A program made the translations under genes and the position numbers. The notes beneath the pieces are model-generated. The model did no database searches. It saw nothing but the letters and a program-made list of their open reading frames with translations, and was not told the DNA's origin. 64,000 nucleotides of DNA from Anthracocystis setariae (Eukaryota; Basidiomycota; Ustilaginomycetes; Ustilaginales; Ustilaginaceae), in the NCBI GenBank assembly GCA_928724745.1, contig CAKMXJ010000032.1, forward strand, positions 1,116,001 through 1,180,000, in the 5' to 3' direction. Of this stretch, positions 36,913 through 45,628 are shown in pieces; the stretch's first letter is position 1, and every line of letters begins with the position of its first letter.

Positions 36913-39375
36913 ATGAAGCTTTCTACAATCCTCCCACTTGCCGTGCTGGCGTGCGCAGGCTCCGGCTTGTCCGTCATCACTCCCCAACCAGACTATGAAC
37001 GGCTCTTTGCTGACAGCAAACAAGATGCTCTTCCACCCCACCTTCTCCAAAAGAGACAGCAGGGAATCGGTGGCGCCGGCCAGGACGGTCCAGGCTGGCA
37101 GACCGTCCCCTCTGTTCCTTTTGACGGCAACGATTCGCTCCCATATTCACCACCCTTCTATCCTACCCCTCAGACTCAAGGAACTACACAGAAATGGAAG
37201 GATGCCATCGGCAAGGCGCGCGACTACCTTCAGCAGTTCAACCAGACTGAAAAGGTCATGCTCACCACTGGCTCGGGTTGGCAGCGTGGCCGATGCGTTG
37301 GCAACATTGCTCCCATTCCTCGCGTCGGTTTCCCTGGCCTGTGTCTCCAGGACGGTCCCGGTGGTGTGCGAGGCGTCGACCGTATCACCTCGTTCCCGGA
37401 TGCCGTCACAGCAGCCTCGACCTTCGACCGTGACCTCATCTACAAGCGTGCTTATGCTCTCGGACAAGAGTTCAAAACCAAAGGTGTCAATATCTGGCTT
37501 GGCCCTATGATGAACTTGGCACGAACTCCCGAAGCCGGCCGTGCTTGGGAAGGCTTTGGTGGTGACCCATACCTCAGTGGCGAAGGCTCGTACTACTCTG
37601 TTCTTGGTGCCCAAGATGCAGGTGTTCAGGCAACGATCAAGCACTACATCAACAATGAGCAGGAGCACTTCCGAAATGAGGGCAGTTCTAACCTCGATTC
37701 GCGTACCGAACGCGAGGTCTATCTCCACCCCTTCCTTCGTGGTGTTCAGGCTGGCGCTGCTTCAGTCATGTGCTCGTACAACCTGATCAACAACTCGTGG
37801 GCCTGCCAGAATTCGGAGTTGCTCAACAACCGTCTCAAGACCGAGTTGCAGTTCTCGGGATACGTCATGTCGGACTGGGGTGCACAGCATGCCGGTGTCG
37901 CTACCGCCAACGCTGGTCTCGATATGACCATGCCAGGTGACGTGACCTGCTGCAGTCTTCAACAAGGCTCGCTCTGGGGCGGAAATCTCACCATGGCCGT
38001 CAACAATGGTTCCGTTGCCGAGACCCGCCTCGACGACATGGCCACCCGCGTTCTCGCCGGTTGGTTCTTGCTCGGCCAGGACCAGGGCTATCCGCAGCCC
38101 AACTTTAACTTTTTCGACAAGATGGACCCTGCCACCAACGAGCACGTCGATGCCACTGCTGATCACTACAAGATTGCGCGCCAAGTCGCTGCAGCTGGAA
38201 CTGTCTTGCTCAAGAACCACCGCAACACGCTGCCCATCAGGAAACCGCGCAACATGGCTGTCGTTGGTTCCGATGCTGGTCCTCTCTATCAGGGTGCCAA
38301 CTATTGGCCCGACCGTGGCCAGAATGGCGGCCTTCCCTACGGCACCCTTGGCGAAGGTTGGGGCTCGGGATCGACCGATTACTCGTACTTCTTCTCGCCG
38401 TACGAGGCGCTGCAGGCTCGTGCACGCGAGGACCGCACCGAGATCCAGTGGAACTTTGACGATTGGAACCTTGCGCGCAGCGTCCAGGTGGCGAATTTGA
38501 CCGACATTGCGCTTGTCTTTGTCAGCGCCGAGAGCGGTGAAGGCTATATCACTGTCGACGACAATGAGGGAGACCGTAACAATCTCACGCTCTGGAACCA
38601 GGGTGAACAGCTTATCCGTAACGTCACGGCTGTCAACAACAACACGGTTGTCGTAATTCACTCGACGGGGGCTGTCGACATGGAGAGCTTTGCCGAGAAC
38701 CCGAATGTCACTGCCATTGTGTGGGCCAACCTGCCCGGCAGTGAGAGCGGACGTGCGATTGTTGATGTGCTGTACGGCGACTACAACCCCAGTGGTCGTC
38801 TGCCTTACACGATTGGCAAGAACCGCACCGACTATGCTGCTGATGTGTTGTACTACAACGAAACCGTGGTGCCCCAGATCAACTACACCGAGAAGCTCAA
38901 CATTGACTATCGCCACTTTGACGCCAACAACATTGAGCCACGCTACGAGTTTGGATTCGGACTTTCGTACACCAAGTTCAACTATTCGGGCGCCTGGGGC
39001 CAGCAGATTGGCTGGGCTGACAACAGCTGGTGGGGTAACGGCAACGCCACCTCTGGTCTGCCCGACTGGCTTTTCGAAGCCAAATATCAGGTGCAGTTCT
39101 CACTCACCAACTCGGGCGACTGGGATGGGCATGAGGTTTGGCAGGCATACCTCGAGTTCCCTCGTTCGGCTGGCGAGCCTCCCAAGGTGCTTCGTGGCTT
39201 TGGACGCGAATGGCTCAAGAAGTGGGACACGAACACGGTGACGTTCAACCTAACTCAGTACGACGTTTCCACTTGGTGCAACGAGAAGCAGCAATGGTTG
39301 CAGCCCGAAGGCAAGCTCAGGGTGCTCATTGGCGCCTCCTCGCGAGACATTCGCCAGGCCGTCGTCCTCAACTAA
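36913..39375 (+). CDS. Secreted GH3 beta-glucosidase
   Basis: This is an 820-residue protein from MKLSTILPLAVLACAGSG, a signal peptide. A Kex2-type KR at residues 47-48 (HLLQKR) ends a short propeptide. The N-terminal GH3 barrel has GPGGVRGVDRITSFPDA, KTKGVNIWLGPMMNLARTPE, KHYINNEQEHFRN and the nucleophile motif GYVMSDWGAQH; the Asp is residue 321. The second domain contains VFVSAESGEGYITVDDNEGD, where Glu543 fits the acid/base position of family GH3. The C-terminal fibronectin-III-like domain begins near FGFGLSYTKFNYSGAW. Many N-x-S/T sites suit a secreted glycoprotein. The enzyme hydrolyses terminal beta-glucosyl residues of oligosaccharides such as cellobiose. The length is typical of fungal extracellular beta-glucosidases. 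Confidence 0.93.
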   Translation: MKLSTILPLAVLACAGSGLSVITPQPDYERLFADSKQDALPPHLLQKRQQGIGGAGQDGPGWQTVPSVPFDGNDSLPYSPPFYPTPQTQGTTQKWKDAIGKARDYLQQFNQTEKVMLTTGSGWQRGRCVGNIAPIPRVGFPGLCLQDGPGGVRGVDRITSFPDAVTAASTFDRDLIYKRAYALGQEFKTKGVNIWLGPMMNLARTPEAGRAWEGFGGDPYLSGEGSYYSVLGAQDAGVQATIKHYINNEQEHFRNEGSSNLDSRTEREVYLHPFLRGVQAGAASVMCSYNLINNSWACQNSELLNNRLKTELQFSGYVMSDWGAQHAGVATANAGLDMTMPGDVTCCSLQQGSLWGGNLTMAVNNGSVAETRLDDMATRVLAGWFLLGQDQGYPQPNFNFFDKMDPATNEHVDATADHYKIARQVAAAGTVLLKNHRNTLPIRKPRNMAVVGSDAGPLYQGANYWPDRGQNGGLPYGTLGEGWGSGSTDYSYFFSPYEALQARAREDRTEIQWNFDDWNLARSVQVANLTDIALVFVSAESGEGYITVDDNEGDRNNLTLWNQGEQLIRNVTAVNNNTVVVIHSTGAVDMESFAENPNVTAIVWANLPGSESGRAIVDVLYGDYNPSGRLPYTIGKNRTDYAADVLYYNETVVPQINYTEKLNIDYRHFDANNIEPRYEFGFGLSYTKFNYSGAWGQQIGWADNSWWGNGNATSGLPDWLFEAKYQVQFSLTNSGDWDGHEVWQAYLEFPRSAGEPPKVLRGFGREWLKKWDTNTVTFNLTQYDVSTWCNEKQQWLQPEGKLRVLIGASSRDIRQAVVLN

Positions 39376-40086
39376 CCACCAAAATACCAGAGTGTAGCAG
39401 TTGATTTTGCCTTCTCGCCCGCTTTGTCTTGATATTCGTTTCGCTTTCTGCAACTCGTCTGTCTTTCAGGATCGCCTCACAGTTGTGCATTCCTGGAAGG
39501 CATCTTGCCTCTGCTTTCTTTTAACACTCTGGTAGTAGCGTTTCAATCCAAACAAGTCTTGGCCTTGTGGATTGTCTGTCTGTCTGTCTGCCTGTCTGTG
39601 AATGCAGTGGTCGCCTGTTGAAGCTCATAAATGCACGAAAGAGCTGTTCTGGCGATATACTTGGGGAAAGTGGTCAAGTGTGCACGTGACCAACGCTTAG
39701 TCAGCGTCCGCCAAGCACATTGCGTGGCTTGCCTCACCGCTCCCTCGTTCGTCGCTTCGCTCCTCATGTATATAGTCAAAGGTCTTTGTCGGATCTCACT
39801 TTCCTGAAATCCACTCACTGCCTTTACTATCCACACTCTGCATACAAGCTGTGCATTCGTGTGACAGATAGGCAAAGTTTTGTTATGAACACAGAGCGAC
39901 CGACAACTTGTCGGCGCAAGTGTGTCAAAAATTATTTAATAGCAATGGGTCAAGCCCGAAATCCGAAGCTTGACTTTCAGCTTCTCGTTTCCGATTTCAC
40001 TACCTCTCACCACCATCCTTCCAATCCGACCCTCTCAGCGTCGACCTCGCCATCTCACCGGGATCCCAACTTCAAGCAACCTGGAG
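39376..40086. other. Intergenic region between beta-glucosidase and psy4
   Basis: It holds the beta-glucosidase 3' UTR and the psy4 upstream region. Visible are a TGTC-type microsatellite near 39573-39600 and CACGTGAC at 39683-39690. Both flanking genes run on the plus strand. No gene seen. Confidence 0.5.
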
Positions 40087-41124
40087 ATGACGTCCGAGAC
40101 GATTCACACAATCTCACCATCGTACACGTTTGAGCCATCTCATCTTGCTCAACTTCAACATATTGCTGAATCCGACGAGTTCCTGCACGATGAGGAACCT
40201 TGTCAGCCGCTCGCTTCCTCTTCATCTTCCACAAATGCAACAGAAGAGCCTCCAACGGCGGGGTACGACTGGACAGTGCTGAAAGACGCTATCAAGTATC
40301 GCATCAAGCAATGTTTACAAGACGATTTCGCCGAGGAGCGAGGAGTGGATCTGCATCCAGCAGCAGCAGCAACGGCGGCTGTGATGGGCGAAGAGAACTC
40401 TGAGGAGAATTCAAAGTCTCATCCTATAGAATCGACAGACCAAGGAGCAAAAGAAGCGGAGGACGTGACCACCGCCTCGGTACCAGAAGTGGAGGCAGAG
40501 GCAGACGTATCCCAACCCAATGGCAATCAAGTCTCTCCCGCCGACGCACAAAACTTCTACCCCACAAAACGACCCGCCTCGACCGTCGCATCCACATACC
40601 CGCCGCTCTCGCCCACCGAAATCTCGTCGCATACCAGTCTCGTCTTCGCCATGCTCGACGAATTTGACCTCCAACCACCGTTCACCATCCAACGCCTCTG
40701 CGAGCTCGTCACGCGCCCTACGGCGCACTACCGATCTGCATCCAAATGGGTGGGCGCACTCAAACGCTGTCTCAGTGTCACAGCCACACGCGACGCCTTC
40801 CCGATCAGCCCGGTTCAAGCACCCATCGGCATGACATCGACCAACGGAGTCACGCATACCGAAGCAGTCGGTGCTAGTGCCAATCAGGAACAATTGTCGG
40901 AAATCGACATGGATCGTATCGACGGTTTGCCCGCGCCCGTCGCCGCGAGGTCGACAAGTTCAAGCGTCACTGCAGAACCGTTGTTCTCGCCAATTCCGTT
41001 TATTGTGCGCGATGAAAATGGCGAATTAATCAGCAGCGGTGGTGTTGGTGGTGATGGTGGTGGTGGTGGTCACGGTGATCCCAAGGCGGAGGGGGGGGGG
41101 AGGGGGAGGGGGAAGGGGGGTTGA
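40087..41124 (+). CDS. psy4: Protein phosphatase 4 regulatory subunit 2 (PPP4R2/Psy4), frame broken near 3' end
   Basis: From ATG 40087 (MTSETIHTISPSYTF) the frame is 345 codons and stops at TGA 41122-41124. The PPP4R2 fold is visible: PSHLAQLQHIAESDEF (near residue 17), YDWTVLKDAIKYRIKQCL (near 60), and LVFAMLDEFDLQPPFTIQRL followed by CELVTRP and HYRSASKWVGALKRCLSV (near 185-235). Psy4 binds the PP4 catalytic subunit and directs it to targets such as phosphorylated H2AX and Rad53 after DNA damage. The end of the frame is an abrupt Gly/Arg stretch coded by G-runs (10 G at 41091-41100, 6 G at 41115-41120). The -1 frame then stays open for 134 codons with acidic, family-like composition. I think the natural protein continues there. 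Confidence 0.78.
   Translation: MTSETIHTISPSYTFEPSHLAQLQHIAESDEFLHDEEPCQPLASSSSSTNATEEPPTAGYDWTVLKDAIKYRIKQCLQDDFAEERGVDLHPAAAATAAVMGEENSEENSKSHPIESTDQGAKEAEDVTTASVPEVEAEADVSQPNGNQVSPADAQNFYPTKRPASTVASTYPPLSPTEISSHTSLVFAMLDEFDLQPPFTIQRLCELVTRPTAHYRSASKWVGALKRCLSVTATRDAFPISPVQAPIGMTSTNGVTHTEAVGASANQEQLSEIDMDRIDGLPAPVAARSTSSSVTAEPLFSPIPFIVRDENGELISSGGVGGDGGGGGHGDPKAEGGGRGRGKGG
41039..41120 (+). repeat. GGT microsatellite and G-tracts in psy4
   Basis: A GGT/GAT triplet array (41039-41072) is followed by G-runs of 10, 5, 5 and 6 bases separated by A or AA. These are hypervariable tracts and coincide with the frame break. Confidence 0.85.
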
Positions 41125-41525
41125 TGGAAGCGATTCCGGCATTGGAGTTGGGTGGAGCGGATAGGACGCATGGTGGGGATAGCGTGCCCAGGGAAGTCGT
41201 CGATGTTGCCCCACCCGTGATCGTTCAGGTCGAAGCAGAGGCCGAGGCGGACAACGTGACCATGGTCGACGCCAAAGATGTAGGCGAGGGTATCGCCGCT
41301 GCTGCTACCGCCACCAACCCCGACCCGAAACCATCCACCGCACAACCATCAGCCCCATCAACAATCCCCCAAGGCGCAGTAGACGAACTCGACAACCCCT
41401 CCCTCACCCTCAACCCTATCACTTCCACCACAACCCAACCCATCACCGATACCGACCATGATCAAAGTCGATCGCACAAACGTCGCAAATCCATAGCATC
41501 CATACACGATCATCCAACCGACTAA
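41121..41525 (+). CDS. Probable C-terminal continuation of Psy4 in the -1 frame
   Basis: Read one base back from the psy4 frame, the sequence continues open from the G-run to TAA at 41523-41525. It encodes an acidic tail (VEAEAEADNVTMVDAKDVGE) and ends with a basic nuclear-signal-like SHKRRKS followed by IASIHDHPTD. PPP4R2 proteins usually end in long acidic, disordered tails with basic clusters, so this fits the family. No independent ATG context or promoter is evident. One extra G in the 10-G run would join both parts and turn the Gly/Arg stretch into Gly/Glu. Other explanations are programmed -1 frameshifting or a short unrecognised intron. Confidence 0.55.
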   Translation: MMEAIPALELGGADRTHGGDSVPREVVDVAPPVIVQVEAEAEADNVTMVDAKDVGEGIAAAATATNPDPKPSTAQPSAPSTIPQGAVDELDNPSLTLNPITSTTTQPITDTDHDQSRSHKRRKSIASIHDHPTD

Positions 41526-41565
41526 ACTCAAACCCCCCCCCCCCAAACCAAAATTCTCATCTCCC

Positions 41566-41602
41566 CCTCTCTCTCTCTCGTGTGTGTGTGTGTGTGTGTG
41601 TG
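41566..41602. repeat. CT and GT dinucleotide microsatellites
   Basis: A CT run (about 41566-41579) is followed directly by a GT run of about 11 units (41580-41602). They lie between the psy4 stop and the next, converging, stop codon. A 12-base C-tract (41533-41544) precedes them. Confidence 0.95.
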
Positions 41603-41652
41603 CAAGCTAAGTTAACTTTGTGATTGCAATGTCGAGTAGGAGTGAATGAATT

Positions 41653-44600
41653 CTACGAGTGGCGATCGTCAGGTGTTGGAGTGAATGCATTTCGTGTAGT
41701 GTACCACGACGAGATACCTTTCCAGCCGCCTTTGGTTGGCGATGGAGTGGTAGTCATCGTCGTCGTGGTGGTTTGACGGATCTTGGAATCTGTAGGCGGT
41801 GGGGACGGCGTGGAAATTTGAAGCTGCTGCTGCTGCTGTTGGCGTTTACGTCTGACACTAGTCGAAGTCGATGATACTGATGGGATGTCAACTGTCACCA
41901 CCCCCATTCCTATGCCGGCGAGCTGACGCTGGACTTGATTCCTCCGTGCCGAAGCTAGCAGGAATGGATCCGTCGTAGACTTTTTCTTGTGATTCTTGAC
42001 AGGATCCATTTCGTTCGACGCCACAGTGACCAAGGAAGGCGAGGAAGGCGAGGAAGAGGAGAAGGAGAAGGAGGAGGAGCGGATTCGTTTCTTCCCCTTC
42101 CCCTCCCCCTTCCCCATCCTCATCCCATCGCCCGAAACCGAAGACGAATGCGTAAGATCAACAATCACCTGCGGTTCCATCCCATCCCGCACCCCTTCAA
42201 TGCTTCCACTTCCACTCTGCCGCTTGGAATCGTTCGACCAACTCGTTCGAGACGGTCGAGGTGGTAGCTTTGGAAAGTACGAAAACAGATCGCGCGTCCC
42301 GCCACCGCCGTTCTGACTGGCAAAAGCCGACGATTGAGACTTGGCCGTCAAAGTCGACACACCTTTGACCGGTTGCTTAGCTTTACTCTTGACACTGTCC
42401 TTCTCCAACCCCCTCTGCACCGCCCGTCCTTGTACACCATCCTCGATCGGAACCACTGGAATCTCCACCTGCAACACCGGCAATGAATTTCCCGCTACCA
42501 ACCCCAACCCCCCCACGCCTCCCCCCTCCTCCTCCTCCTCCTCCTCCTCCTCCTCCTCCTCCTCCCCAACCCCGCCCATCCCATCCCGCCTCGGCAATAC
42601 CGACCCCAACCTCCCCCTCGAAGGCGACTTGGTCGGCGACCTAATCCTTACAATCTTGTTCACCTTTGCAGCCACCTGCACCTCCGGCTCCTCATGTCGG
42701 TAATACACCCTCACCGTACCACCCGTATCACACTGCAATGTCGTCAACCTCTTCCTGCCCGCTGCGTCCCACTGCGTCGTTACGCACTCGCTCTCGTCGA
42801 GCTCGACAAAGATCTGTCCCTGATCGCGCGCCCTGTTCTGCTCGGCCATGCGTACCAGATCCGACACCCACTCGTCCAGCCGAAGCCGTTCCTTCTGTTC
42901 CATCTCGGCCACCAGGCGCAGCGACGCCGGTAGCGCCGCCTTGTATGCGCCGCCCATGCGCATCCGACGCGCATCGCTTTCCAGTTCCATCGCGTCGCAG
43001 GCGCGTCCGATCGGGCTGGATTCTTCGAGTGTTTCCAGCGCCTCGCGCAACCAGACAGTGCTTGGCGTTTGCCCAACAGCGCGCCCACGCAGCTTGTTGC
43101 AGCGAGGCACGCTCGACGCCACAGGAGAGCGTGGTTCGGCAGTGGATGCTGGTGGGTCTTCAGACATAACGCTCGGTCCAGCCATTTCGAGCCACCGCCG
43201 TGTACTCGATTTCAACTTGAAAAGCTCTCCTCGATCATTCTTGTTCACCGTAAGATCCCACAACGCGGCTGGATGCGCCTGACGCGACGCAACTTGCCGT
43301 GCTTGAGCCTCGCTCAGAACTCTCGCTTGCGGCACGAGCGTGCTGCGAGTCGCAGTGGTAGCCAAACTCGACGGCGCAGCATCACTGTTGCTCGCTCTAG
43401 CTTTGTTGATCAAAAACTCTTCGAAGGAAGTCGGCGTCGCCGTTATCTGCCCACCTCCTCTTTGCGACGTTCGCGATAATGCTAGCGCCTCGAAAAACGC
43501 TGGCGAGGCTTCCACCACCGGCAGCAGATCTTTCTGTTTTTTCGGCCGGTGCTGCGGCTGTGCCGCAGGATCGCTGTGGTAAGCACGCAGCAAGTTCTCT
43601 TCGAACAGATGCACCAAGTTGTAGTCTTTGACAGTGCGGGCTCGTTTGGGATATCTGCGTTGCGCTTCGCTATCCGAAGCATCGCCTGGCGTGGCAGCAG
43701 CACCTGAATCGACCTTATGACTCGAAGCCATCCTCTCTTCAGTCAAAATGGGACTGTCAGAACCTCTGCCCGAACGAATGTCTCCTTGCCCTTGCGTAGC
43801 CTCTGCTTTTGCTCGTGGGGTTGGACCAACAGACTCGTGCGCTGAAAGAGACGATCCGCGCTCTTCTGCAAGTGTTTCGCGCAACGGCTTGGTCGGCGTC
43901 ACCAGGAATACCACGGCATCACCGTCGGTCGATGACCAGGGATAAGGTTCGCTGGACGAGACCTGCTGACGTTGAGGCGTGCCGCTCTCGGAGCGTGCGG
44001 GTGGGGATGGCATCAAAGTCATGGCGTCAAGCGAGGAATCGCTAACGACAACCACATCTTCGGCGGACCCGAGGCGTTCATCGTTGGACATCGGATCATC
44101 CGAATCTGCCGAGTCAGCTTCCGAAGCGGCGTCGTTGCCACTTGTTGATGTGTGATGGCTTGTGTTCGAGTCGACTCGGAGCATCGAGGGCATTGAGTCG
44201 TCTTCCTGCGTGCTGTCTAGAATGTGCTGTGGAATGCTTGCCCTGCGATGGTGTGGCGGGACGGGTGGAACAGACGAATCAGATTCAGGGATGGGTGCTG
44301 GCTCCAGAACCATTTTTTTGGCTGCAGAGAGTGGAAGCGAGCGCGTAGCAGCTGGGCTAGATGAAGCGCCATGCGGTTCCGGAGAAAGCGCATCGTCGTC
44401 TTCTTCGCTGTCGATGGTCAAGTGTGTCCGAGCTGTGCCCAGCGCGCCTCTGCGTGGGATAGACGGTCGCTGCACGAACACAACCTCAGGCATGTCCGAC
44501 AAAGGAATCACAGATTCGCTGCGGCTAGAACTCCTACCGATCGACGTCACCCCAACCTGAAGCTCGTCGCTTTCTTCTTGACTGTCGGAATCGAACTCGA

Positions 44601-45123
44601 GAGTCGCGCGTGCCACCGTGCTGGCGGCTTCAGGCGTAGCAGTATCCTCAGAGTCAATCGAAATCGGTCTGCGAGATCGACGAATTGTGAGCTCCAAAGT
44701 CTCGCTGTTGGGGTGTGATGTCGTTTCTGAAAAGATAGCTGAAGTTCGCGGTGGCGGGAGCGTCTCTTCGAAGCTACTTTCTTCATCTTGCTGCTCTATC
44801 GCATGACGTTGATTGTAGAGTTCCGCTAGGGACTTGGGAGGGTGCTGAACGGGCTGCTTCGATGTGTGACCCTTGCCTTTCTCCTGCTCATGCCTCTGAT
44901 TGTACAGGGCTGTGAGTGTGGTGGGGTCTCCACTCCTGGACGACGAAGCTTCCGATTGCTCAGCGTGTCGTGCATTGTAGAGGTCTGCAAGAGATTGTGC
45001 ACCTGCACTCGACGCCTCATTGCGTGAGGATCCCGCTGAAGAGGGTTTCGCATGCGAGTTGACAGTATAAGGCATCATGGGCGATGACGGAGCGACAGAA
45101 GCGCGCATGGCACCGAGGAGCAC
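41653..45123 (-). CDS. Hypothetical large disordered protein with three LYNxRH motifs
   Basis: This is a 1,156-residue intronless frame starting MLLGAMRASVAPSS. The N-terminal 110 residues carry three copies of a short motif: SLADLYNARHA (44-54), TLTALYNQRHE (69-79) and SLAELYNQRHA (98-108). Most of the rest is Ser/Glu/Pro-rich. More ordered islands are RRYPKRARTVKDYNLVHLFE (near 500), TPTSFEEFLINKARAS (near 570), HPAALWDLTVNKNDRGELFK (near 630), a helical part near 730-790, and QIFVELDESECVTTQWDAAG (near 785). A poly-Glu run is coded by a CTC-type microsatellite. The basic clusters (KRARTVK, KGKKRIR) suggest a nuclear protein. I do not recognise a family. Confidence 0.72.
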   Translation of the reverse strand: MLLGAMRASVAPSSPMMPYTVNSHAKPSSAGSSRNEASSAGAQSLADLYNARHAEQSEASSSRSGDPTTLTALYNQRHEQEKGKGHTSKQPVQHPPKSLAELYNQRHAIEQQDEESSFEETLPPPRTSAIFSETTSHPNSETLELTIRRSRRPISIDSEDTATPEAASTVARATLEFDSDSQEESDELQVGVTSIGRSSSRSESVIPLSDMPEVVFVQRPSIPRRGALGTARTHLTIDSEEDDDALSPEPHGASSSPAATRSLPLSAAKKMVLEPAPIPESDSSVPPVPPHHRRASIPQHILDSTQEDDSMPSMLRVDSNTSHHTSTSGNDAASEADSADSDDPMSNDERLGSAEDVVVVSDSSLDAMTLMPSPPARSESGTPQRQQVSSSEPYPWSSTDGDAVVFLVTPTKPLRETLAEERGSSLSAHESVGPTPRAKAEATQGQGDIRSGRGSDSPILTEERMASSHKVDSGAAATPGDASDSEAQRRYPKRARTVKDYNLVHLFEENLLRAYHSDPAAQPQHRPKKQKDLLPVVEASPAFFEALALSRTSQRGGGQITATPTSFEEFLINKARASNSDAAPSSLATTATRSTLVPQARVLSEAQARQVASRQAHPAALWDLTVNKNDRGELFKLKSSTRRWLEMAGPSVMSEDPPASTAEPRSPVASSVPRCNKLRGRAVGQTPSTVWLREALETLEESSPIGRACDAMELESDARRMRMGGAYKAALPASLRLVAEMEQKERLRLDEWVSDLVRMAEQNRARDQGQIFVELDESECVTTQWDAAGRKRLTTLQCDTGGTVRVYYRHEEPEVQVAAKVNKIVRIRSPTKSPSRGRLGSVLPRRDGMGGVGEEEEEEEEEEEEEGGGVGGLGLVAGNSLPVLQVEIPVVPIEDGVQGRAVQRGLEKDSVKSKAKQPVKGVSTLTAKSQSSAFASQNGGGGTRDLFSYFPKLPPRPSRTSWSNDSKRQSGSGSIEGVRDGMEPQVIVDLTHSSSVSGDGMRMGKGEGKGKKRIRSSSFSFSSSSPSSPSLVTVASNEMDPVKNHKKKSTTDPFLLASARRNQVQRQLAGIGMGVVTVDIPSVSSTSTSVRRKRQQQQQQLQISTPSPPPTDSKIRQTTTTTMTTTPSPTKGGWKGISSWYTTRNAFTPTPDDRHS
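42525..42565. repeat. CCT trinucleotide microsatellite (poly-Glu coding)
   Basis: There are about 13 uninterrupted CCT units in the plus strand. On the coding minus strand they encode a run of about 13 Glu in the 1,156-residue orphan protein. Confidence 0.95.
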
Positions 45124-45628
45124 GTAGCAGGCGTATTCTCAGCGGCAACTTCGCATCGTTGAATCGTCGATAATTTGGTTGCCTGGTCGTTCGTCTCGCC
45201 AATGACGCGGACGGTTTGCTCCAGTCTGAGGCAAAGCGTAGAAGCAACTCACTACCGTTGAAGCAAAGATGTTGGCTTCTAGTATGCTGTAGTCCTGGTG
45301 GCTGAGTCGAAGGATAGGACGGTGTTGGTCTTGCAAGGTGGTCAGCGGTGCGCGCTCGCGTTGATTGGGAATCTGCGGCGCAAAATCGCTCTCGGACCTT
45401 AGACATGTCGCGTGGAGGGACCCTTCGAATCTCTCCCGCGTCCCGAGGATCTGGTTCAGATTTCACGCTGCACCTTCAGACGGACTCCAGCGATGGTTAC
45501 TGTACCTCTTCAGACATAGTCCTCTCTTACTGAAAGACAACCAGAAAAAAGGAAGAAGAGAGTCATAGGCCAAAGCAGTTTCATTGATTCTAGGTCACCT
45601 TCTACGTGTACATTTAGGAGTGGAAAGT
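45124..45628. other. Intergenic region between two minus-strand genes
   Basis: It contains the upstream region of the LYNxRH protein gene and the 3' UTR of the ABC transporter. One TTACTGTACC word occurs near 45497. No gene seen. Confidence 0.5.

Noticed and set aside
37762..38916. Long open frame (384 codons) antisense to the beta-glucosidase gene
   Set aside because: It lies entirely within a clear GH3 gene on the other strand, lacks family resemblance, and such mirror frames arise from codon bias in GC-rich genes.
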